Source: Iris pallida (lineage: Eukaryota > Streptophyta > Magnoliopsida > Asparagales > Iridaceae). Taken from it: a stretch of DNA of 64,000 nucleotides. Positions 57,252 through 64,000 of this stretch are shown piece by piece. The stretch's first letter is position 1. Each line of letters opens with the position of its first letter. Below the pieces are notes generated by a model that saw only the letters and a list, made by a program, of their open reading frames with translations, did no database searches and was not told the origin of the DNA. The stretch is from positions 1 through 64,000 of the forward strand of contig JANAVB010042310.1 of the NCBI GenBank assembly GCA_029216955.1, given 5' to 3'. The translations under genes were made by a program, and so were the position numbers.

Positions 57252-60200
57252 TTGAAGTCAATGAAGATCCAGATTACGAACATTTTGTGGGAACCCTCAC
57301 AGAGTCTGAATACAAAGAGGATCTGTCTCATGTCCATTACCCTCAGTATGATCTGCCGGCCTCCCGTCAGGCTATATTGATTTCTCAGGACAATAAAACT
57401 TTGATGTGTTTGATGAACGGACAGCCTTTAGAATCAGCTGATGCTGTAATTCACAAGAAACCCTTATTCCTATTCGGTGATGCCTTTGAGAGAGCCACTC
57501 AGCCAAGGCCAAGGATGGTAGATAGGGTAGTTCACCAGCAAGATAGATCTTTTTTTTTATACCCGACATCGCTCGCTGCCTTTCTTTGTCACGGTACGCT
57601 CATGCAAGCTACCCTAGGAAGATGGAATGGAATATCACTCTATTTCAGGACGCCCGGGCAGGAAAAATCTTCGTAAAGAAGGGGCCACAACATAAGGACA
57701 TGTTTTATAGCTCTTCTGACAGATATAGTGTCCTACTAAGAGGCTTAAGACCTGGCTGTATTCCACCAGAGAACTCCATGCTAATGCCTGTTAGGACACC
57801 AATATTCGCAAATGAGTTTGCGAAGGTTGAAGGAAAATATCCTGAGCAAGATATAAGAATAACTGGATTGGTGAATCCAGACTATAAGCGATGGAGTTAT
57901 ATCGCGAATTGGGTTCTGGGAAAATTCCAAGATAGACTCCAACAAATCAACCTGTATGAAGCAGTGCATGGCACTGTATATGGATTTGCTCCCAATCCTC
58001 ATATGTTCTTAGCCTTAGCTGAGAGATACAACTACAGGACCGGAACTTTCATGACCCCAGGGGGAGAGATGGGCTTTGCACTCCACGAGATGAAGTATAT
58101 CTCGTTCTTGCCCATGGCAGATGCTCCGTATGAGGAGTATGTACCAACAAATGATGAGTTGAACAAGCTCAGAAAAGAGAATCCAGAGATGGTGACAGTG
58201 TTCGATGCCATTACAAGATCTGCTCTTTATTTTACAAGAGTGCCACTGCCAATACTTGTTATTCTTCAAAGTGGCTACCATATCTGTTTCTTAATCATAT
58301 AGAGGAGAAGAAAACCAAGGAGAACGATAAATGCTACCCAACCTTTTTCAAACCTTTGAGCCATACAGAGGTCAGAAAATTAATGGAACAGAGTGGTCAC
58401 TTTGATAAAGAAGTGAACGATGACCATGAATATCCTCCTTTGAAGAGAGGAGATAATTTGGAAAGTTACTTGAGAATGGGCTATAGGCCCATGTCAGAAG
58501 CAGCACAATTGGCGGGATTCTTGACATACTGGCTGCGAAGGTTCGTGGTTCCCGGATCCAGTACAGTGGATCATTTTTACCGTGGCGTCTTGTTTGCAGC
58601 TGTTAAATTGGTTTTCGGCTATAAAATGGACTTACTATCAGCAATGACCTGTAAGCTGAACGCCAGTCTTCGTTTATATGTTGACTTGATGTTGAAAGCG
58701 AAAGGAGAGAGAGAATTCCCTCGCTTAGAATTGCCATATACATATTTGTTTGGATGGTTGCTTCTTCACTATCCAACTCTAATGGATCCTGGCATGGGAC
58801 CAGTTGACGGCAGTTTTCTTCGAAGGTATTCCGATGGAAAATGGAAATATACTTCCTTATCTGAGTCTAGATTTATATTGAATCTGAACAGAGGCTGGAA
58901 CTTTTGCTGCGCTCCTTTCCCTGCTGGGTATGATCAGATGCCCACGAATATGGTGGATTCGAAACTGCAGCCTCTAACTCGTGTCGCTTTTGAATGGTTG
59001 AAGACAATTCGACCATCTCATTTGGTCTACCGATTCGAAGAAGAGTGCTACTTAGAACCATACCTCCCAAGCCATTTTGCTCGACAGTTTGGGTATGATC
59101 AGTTCTATGTAGGGAACGTAATTACCTGCCTCCAAGGCAAAGGTTATCTGATAGACGGAGCTAGGGCTTGGGCTTATTACAATGCCCGTGATACAAAAGC
59201 CACTTTCTCCATGCCAGCAAGGACTACTCCTCAGGGTCCTCGAATGCTTTTTACATACTCCGTGTTTTACACATCAGCGAATACTTTTGCCGAAAATTTC
59301 AGTCTCGCAGATAGTTTCGCCACTGCGACAAGATTGAGAAGAGGAAGAATTGCTCCATCGATCCCTATAAATGAGGAGGCGCAGGAACCGGCAGATGCAC
59401 CTCTGGAGACTACAAGGGATATTATATTCCCCCAAGAAGTGAATGCACCACTTCGTATTTCTCTGAAGGTGGGTAAATCTCCTGCGAAGAAGAGAAGAAG
59501 AGAGGAGCCTCCTGCTCCTGTGGCGAAGAAGAAATTGATTCTTGATGTTTCTTCTGAAAAGGTGACTACCAGATCTCAATCCCGACAATTAGCCGAGACA
59601 CATCAAGAAGTTGCTACTACACCAACTTCCGTGCAAAAGCAAGCAGAGCCAGAAAATGTAGAGAGTCCTGTTAGGCCTCTACACAGAAAGAAAAGAGTAG
59701 TCACTAGAAGAGTCTTGGAAGAGTCTTCTTCTATACAACTCCTGACTTCAGTAGATGCTGCTGCAGGACTTCTAATGGCATCTCCCACACCTGCTTCTGA
59801 ATCAGGGAGCAAAACTCTCGAGGAGAATGAACAGAGGGGAGATTTTGCCCCTAGAATTGAAAAGCCTAGAGAACATATTTTAGAGGAAGAACAAAGTGTT
59901 GTACGACCTCATTCTCCTATTGCAGATATTACTCAACCTTCTCCTACTCCCAGGACTCTTCGTGAGGACGAAGACCGTGAAATGATTGCAGCTCTAGAGG
60001 ATTGCAGTTATAGCTTGCAGGAAGATCAGGCTGCCACTAGCAGTGAAAATGCAGCAGTAGAAGAAGAAGAAGGAGAAGAAGACGAGGAAGGTTCTTCATC
60101 CGAAAATGTTGATTAGTATTTACAAGATCCTGAAAAGCAAGCTGAAGAACACAGATCTCTTGATACTGCCGATGATATTTCAAATCCTAAAAAGGATATT

Positions 60201-60309
60201 GAAGTGGAGGCATCTGCAGAAAAAGCTGTCGATGTTGAGATAGAAATATCTCCTGAAGAAGTAGCCGACGAAGGTGTGCTAAAAGAAAATCCTGCCACCG
60301 ACCCTCAAG

Positions 60310-60379
60310 GTATAAAACGAGATTTAACAATCTTTTCTTTTTTTTTAAATGAACCGATAACTAATATCTTCATTTGCAG
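60310..60379 (+). other. PMD gene intron 2 (70 bp)
   Basis: GTATAAAACGAG to TTCATTTGCAG, with a T-rich tract before the acceptor. Splicing joins DPQ to DLGTLPIPP in frame. The intron contains an in-frame stop and changes reading phase, so unspliced reading fails. Confidence 0.85.
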
Positions 60380-60571
60380 ATCTTGGGACTTTGCCAATAC
60401 CTCCAACGGACCTGATTATGGTGCCTATACCAACGGTGGCTATTAGCAGTAGTCATCATTTATCTTGTGGTTCTGAGGCGGGCAGCAGTCAGGCTGTTGC
60501 AGCGGAGGCTACTTCTGTTCAACAGTATTCCATTCCAGTAAGGAATGAACTCGTTGTTAAACCAAACCAAG

Positions 60572-60644
60572 GTAACATTGCTCTTAATTTGATCTTTTTG
60601 TGCATCAACAATCAATTAGTAAAATAATAATTTTACTTTTGCAG
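60572..60644 (+). other. PMD gene intron 3 (73 bp)
   Basis: GTAACATTGCTC to TTTTACTTTTGCAG, a textbook plant acceptor. Splicing joins VVKPNQ to EDQAEGATSS in frame with the coiled-coil exon. Confidence 0.85.
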
Positions 60645-61649
60645 AAGATCAAGCAGAAGGAGCAACCAGCTCTACTCTGGCTCCCTTATTTAAAGAGCCT
60701 ATTGTCCAACCTCAAAGAATCGAGCAACCTGTTACCCCGTCTTCATCGGGAGTAGCAGCGACTCCTGGAACTTTGGCCATCAATCAGCAGGTTGTCCAAT
60801 CATTTACTAAATGCTTCTTTGAATCGCTGGGATCTCTCGTCCGTAAAATGATAGAGAAAGAAGGGGCTGACTTCATTATGGTTAGGAAGCCCACTTCTTT
60901 CTTGATAAGAGCCATAAGAGACCAAGGAGACGAAGCTCAGGCCACTCTCCTTGAACATATACTGGATGAATTAGAAGTCTCCATCAAGAAGTATAAAGAA
61001 CTCAAGAAGAAAGATGTAGACTCTTTAGTACAAGCTGAATTTGAGCGGCTGGCTCAAGCTGCTGATATGGAAAGGTTAACTCTTCAAAATCTATTAGAAG
61101 CTCATTCAGCAAAATCAGCTGAATATAATTCTAAAATAGAATCAATTACCCTAGTGGCTGAAAGCAAAGGACGGCGACTTGCTGAGCTGAAGGCTGAAAT
61201 TACTCGCCTCCAACAAGAGTTTGAAGAAGAAACTGTTAATCTCACCAACTGGTGATTGAACAATTTAATGCATTGATTGAAGAAAGGAATGAGTATGAGA
61301 CCACTCATGGTGAAGAGATCACTCGCAGGACAGTAGATATGCCCATTTTTGATAAAGAAAGCGGGATGGAGGAGGCAAGAAAGATAGTAGCGTCAACACA
61401 CGAAGAAGAGCTGCAGACATTGAAGCAGTAAATTGACAATCTGATTGTCCCTCCTTCTTGATTTTGTATTTGGGTTTTATTGTTGTAGCTGCATTTTTTG
61501 TAATGTCTCATTTTTTTATATAAAGGACATTTTGTTGTGGCTCCATTATTTATTGCGTATCTTATTCAGATATAAAAATAATAGATAGATATGATATATT
61601 TATTGACAACTTAATCGAAAACGACAAGTTGCTGATGTAGAAGATGAAC

Positions 61650-61915
61650 GATGATGAATCGTCAATATATATGAAAATGAATGAACGGGAATATCGTCAA
61701 GTAATGATGAAAGAATGGGTAAATCGTCAAATGATGGTGAAATGAACGAATTAACCGTCAAATGATAATAAATGAACGGGTTAACCGTCAAAATAGATGA
61801 ACGGATGAACCGTCAGATATTAATGAACGGACGAACCGTCGGATGAGTGTAATAAATGAACGGATGAACCGTCAGGTGTTTAATGAACGGACGAACCGTC
61901 GGATGAATGTAATGC
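61650..61915 (+). repeat. AACGG / ACCGTC tandem array upstream of the small F3 gene
   Basis: Degenerate units of about 25-30 bases of the type ATGAACGGATGAACCGTCAG are repeated about nine times. Six exact AACGG and seven ACCGTC words are visible between 61684 and 61900. Within a unit AACGG and CCGT face each other, so each unit is a small imperfect palindrome. The array ends about 25 bases before a TATA box. AACGG is the core of plant MYB3R (MSA) sites, so a cell-cycle role is possible but unproven. Confidence 0.85.
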
Positions 61916-61939
61916 TTCATTAATTGAGGAACTTCTGTC

Positions 61940-61947
61940 TATAAATA
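61940..61947 (+). promoter_or_regulatory. TATA box of the small F3 gene
   Basis: TATAAATA in GTCTATAAATATAGC, 48 bases before the ATG at 61995, with an A/C-rich leader (CACTTCTACTCTTCAACATA) between. Orientation matches the PMD gene and opposes pol. Confidence 0.8.
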
Positions 61948-61994
61948 TAGCAGAAATCTGACAGGAATGAACACTTCTACTCTTCAACATAAAA

Positions 61995-62315
61995 ATGTCT
62001 TCCGGAGAAGTATCTAAGAAGGTTGAGACTGTCTCGAAGGTTCAGAAGGGTATTGAAGAACACCCTGCCGATCCAATTCAGCCGAAGGAGGCAGAAGTAG
62101 GTGAGGGTTCGTCTGCACCCCAGCCACCGCGGGACATTTTGGACTTCCTGCTCGAACTAGGAAAGACTAAAGAAGAAGAAGCCATGAGGATGGCCGCCTG
62201 CAAGTTTCTTGTGGGATCCAGCAAGGAGGTTCTCGGCTCTTTTGCTGACCGCATTTTTGAGAAGGACGGCAGTGGCCCTCGTCCCAATGTAAAAAAAGAT
62301 GATAGTGATCTTTAA
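61995..62315 (+). CDS. Small F3 passenger protein, 106 aa, unknown function
   Basis: An intact frame from ATG (context AAAAATGTC) to TAA. The N-terminal half is polar (VETVSKVQKGIEEHPADPIQ, EVGEGSSAPQPP). The C-terminal half looks helical and folded (RDILDFLLELGKTKEEEAMR, MAACKFLVGSSKEVLGSFAD), ending in a basic/acidic tail. There is no signal peptide or membrane segment. I recognise no family. It has its own TATA box and the AACGG array. Its end lies only 76 bases from the pol stop codon on the other strand, so the transcripts would converge and could pair. It might be a Gag-interacting or regulatory factor, but nothing in the sequence proves that. Confidence 0.65.
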   Translation: MSSGEVSKKVETVSKVQKGIEEHPADPIQPKEAEVGEGSSAPQPPRDILDFLLELGKTKEEEAMRMAACKFLVGSSKEVLGSFADRIFEKDGSGPRPNVKKDDSDL

Positions 62316-62391
62316 TATGTACTATCATATAATAAAATTTGAATTTTATTTATGAACTTGATTCTGTCTGATAATTTACAAGTATTTACAT

Positions 62392-64000
62392 TTATACATA
62401 ATACTTCTTTAAGAATTTGCCATTGATAGGCATCATAGCAACTCGACCATCAAGTTCTGAAAGTTGATAAGCTCCGTTTGAGAAGACTTTGCTTACAACA
62501 TAGGGACCTTCCCATTTCGCATCGAATTTTTCTTTGCTCATATGAGTCATAGTCATAGGATGTCTGACCATTAGAACAAGTTCTCCTTGCTGAAAGGCTC
62601 TGACCTTCACTTTACGATTAAATGTCTTTGAGATGCGGGCTTGGTATAACTCAATATGCTGTTGAGCCATTAACCGCTTTTCATCCAATGCCTCTAACTC
62701 TTGAAGTCGAAGAAGGTCATTGTTTTCTGTGGTGAGCTCATTGGCAATAGCAATCCTTAAAGAAGGAATTTGTAACTCCAAAGGAAGGACAGCTTCACAG
62801 CCATACCCCAAAGAGAAAGGTGTAAAGCCTGTGGGATTGCGGACTGTAGTTCGATAGGCCCAAAGACATTCGCCAAGTTTCTCGCTCCAATTCCGTTTGT
62901 TAGTGGATACAAATTTCTTAAGGAGCTTAATAATGGTTTTGTTAAAGGCTTCAGCTAAACTATTAGCAGCAGGATTGTAAGCCGTCGAAGCAACATTGTT
63001 AATCCGATGATCATCGCAGAATCTAGTGAACTTCTGACTAATGAATTGAGGTCCATTGTCATGAATGATTCTTTGAGGTACACCGAATCTATAGATGACA
63101 TGGTATTTAACAAAGTTAATGACACTGCTAGTCTTGACTTCAGCCAGAGGTATAGCTTCAGCCCACTTGGAGAAGTAATCGGTTATCGCCAATATGAACC
63201 GATGTCCTCTAGAAGAAGGAGGATTAATAGGACCTATGATATCCATACCCCAAGCTTCAAAAGGCCAGGAAGCAGCAGTCGGGTATAAGAATTCCGAGGG
63301 TTGATGAATGAAGTCTGCATGGATTTGACAAGTACGACATTTCCTTGCATATTCAATGGCATCTGATACCATAGAGGGCCAATAGTAACCCATGCGTCGG
63401 ATGCGATCCTGTAACTTAGGACCAGGTTGATGTGCTCCACAGACGCCATCATGAGCTTCACGCAACACTTGTTTGGCTTCATCACCAGCTAAACAGCGTA
63501 GAAGAAGACCATCATAAGTTCGCCGATAGAGTGTTTTGGTGGTTTGATTGTAATAGAATCGTAGAGATCGACGTCGAACGCTTGTAGCCTCCTTAGGATC
63601 TTCAGGGAGTATGTCATGTACTACGAAATCGATAAAAGAAGTTCTCCAATCGTCATCAATAACATTGACTTCAGTAAAATTGCTAAATTCAATATTACGA
63701 TTATTCTCAATACAGAACAGTTCTCGGTTAGAAATAACCACCACCTGATGTCTTTTGATAGGGATGGCTAAGACAGCTGCAAGATTGGCCAAAGCATCGG
63801 CTTCAGTATTGCAAGCTCGTCGAACATAGTCGATGAAGAAAGCTTTGAATGATGTAGCTATATTGATTGCTGCTTCATGATAAGGCACCAGGTCTTGATG
63901 ACGGACTTCATAGGTTCCTCTAACCTGGTTCACAACCAGTTTAGAATCACCATAGACTTCCAGATATTCAACATTCAGTTGTTTAGCTAGCTGAAGGCCG
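62392..64000 (-). CDS. F3 Pol: RNase H end and integrase, partial at window edge
   Basis: The minus-strand frame is open from the window edge to TAA. It begins in the plant-type RNase H (LEVYGDSKLVVNQVRG, then NTEADALANLAAVLA). Integrase follows. The zinc-binding H-H-C-C is REAHDGVCGAHQPGP with CRTCQIH. The catalytic D-D-E is WGMDIIGP, RIIHDNGPQF and SLAEAFNKTI. Next come NWSEKLGECLWAYRTT and GYGCEAVLPLEL, and a C-terminal domain with KWEGPYVVSKVFSNGAYQL. All catalytic residues are present. No chromodomain follows, as expected for Tat-like elements. This is the best-preserved enzyme in the window and sets the orientation of F3. Confidence 0.95.
   Translation of the reverse strand, partial: GLQLAKQLNVEYLEVYGDSKLVVNQVRGTYEVRHQDLVPYHEAAINIATSFKAFFIDYVRRACNTEADALANLAAVLAIPIKRHQVVVISNRELFCIENNRNIEFSNFTEVNVIDDDWRTSFIDFVVHDILPEDPKEATSVRRRSLRFYYNQTTKTLYRRTYDGLLLRCLAGDEAKQVLREAHDGVCGAHQPGPKLQDRIRRMGYYWPSMVSDAIEYARKCRTCQIHADFIHQPSEFLYPTAASWPFEAWGMDIIGPINPPSSRGHRFILAITDYFSKWAEAIPLAEVKTSSVINFVKYHVIYRFGVPQRIIHDNGPQFISQKFTRFCDDHRINNVASTAYNPAANSLAEAFNKTIIKLLKKFVSTNKRNWSEKLGECLWAYRTTVRNPTGFTPFSLGYGCEAVLPLELQIPSLRIAIANELTTENNDLLRLQELEALDEKRLMAQQHIELYQARISKTFNRKVKVRAFQQGELVLMVRHPMTMTHMSKEKFDAKWEGPYVVSKVFSNGAYQLSELDGRVAMMPINGKFLKKYYV

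Larger units (their letters stand above)
56710..61431 (+). pseudogene. Plant mobile domain (PMD) gene, four exons, antisense to F3 pol, disrupted
   Basis: Exons are 56710-56833, 57252-60309, 60380-60571 and 60645-61431, joined by GT-AG introns that all split a codon after its first base. Exon 1 is Ala/Arg-rich. The main part holds the PMD signature around 58000-58110 (LALAERYNYRTGTFMTPGGE, then MGFALHEMKYISFLP) and the second half of the domain (LAGFLTYWLRRFVVPGSSTV, YTYLFGWLLLHYPTL). A Lys/Arg- and Glu-rich disordered region follows, and the last exon is a coiled coil. Host PMD proteins (MAIN/MAIL type) act in the nucleus; the role here is unknown. Damage: frame change at the T9 run near 57550, another at about 58230, TAG at 60114, shift near 61245. 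Confidence 0.87.
55534..64000 (-). mobile_element. Tat-type retrotransposon F3 with two opposite-strand passenger genes, cut by window end
   Basis: The minus-strand element comprises pol (62392 to beyond 64000), then two genes on the plus strand, a polypurine tract (56447-56460) and the 3' LTR (55534-56446), with CACCT immediately left of it. The pol frame has no stop in 1.6 kb, so F3 is the youngest autonomous-type element here. It belongs to the same lineage as F1 and F2 by its RNase H (YGDSKLVVNQVRG, NTEADALANLA) and its TGTAG LTR start. The 5' half, gag and second LTR lie beyond the window. Confidence 0.9.

Noticed and set aside
58873..59812. Minus-strand frames inside the PMD gene
   Set aside because: Shadows of the long PMD exon. 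The plus strand has the domain motifs and splice sites.

Overview
This window is repeat-dense nuclear DNA from a plant with a large, retrotransposon-rich genome, most likely a flowering plant. The evidence is Ty3/gypsy elements of two plant lineages (a chromodomain-bearing group with iMet-type primer sites, and a Tat-like group with Arg-type primer sites and two RNase H-like regions), CACTA termini, plant-type TATA boxes (TATAAATA) and short GT-AG introns. The species cannot be told from the sequence. No ordinary single-copy host gene was recognised. Nearly every stretch belongs to a retroelement, a solo LTR or a tandem array.

Left part (1-18363). A minus-strand Tat-type element, F1a (1-6853, cut by the window start), sits inside the integrase of a plus-strand chromovirus, A (6854 to about 10892). 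A CACTA fragment (10916-11127) abuts a second, diverged Tat-type element, F2 (11128-18363, minus). The F2 5' LTR carries a complete 540-bp CACTA-type element flanked by a TTG duplication.

Middle part (18364-41217). A degraded plus-strand chromovirus, B, forms the framework: LTR end at 20909, gag-protease to 23131, RT end at 35749-35963 and RNase H at 40927-41217. Non-coding minus-strand element F4 (23132-35748, two 586-bp LTRs) lies inside it. F4 holds solo LTR E (24696-31538, flanked by ATCTC), and E holds solo LTR F (26673-31024, opposite orientation, flanked by GTTAT). Solo LTR C (35964-40926, flanked by CCTAT) lies in B separately. The deepest nest is four layers.

Right part (41218-64000). 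F1b, a plus-strand sister of F1a, starts in the RNase H-to-integrase region of B and runs through gag, protease, RT and RNase H. It is cut by the 3.6-kb 3' LTR of minus-strand element D (49963-55533). D is in turn cut by F3 (55534 to window end, minus). F3 has an intact RNase H end and integrase (62392-64000). Between its pol and 3' LTR it carries two genes on the opposite strand, each with its own TATA box. One is a spliced plant-mobile-domain (PMD) gene (56612-61431, three phase-1 introns). The other is a 106-codon gene (61995-62315) preceded by an array of AACGG/ACCGTC motifs.

Three points stand out. First, F3 has passenger genes with their own promoters opposite to pol. Second, each Tat-type family (F1, F2, F3) has its own version of a short motif (GCCGCATG, GGCGCATR or TGCGCA) multiplied in its LTR, and the same version recurs in that family's internal DNA. 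Third, two giant solo LTRs share a small open frame near their 3' ends that differs mostly at synonymous sites.
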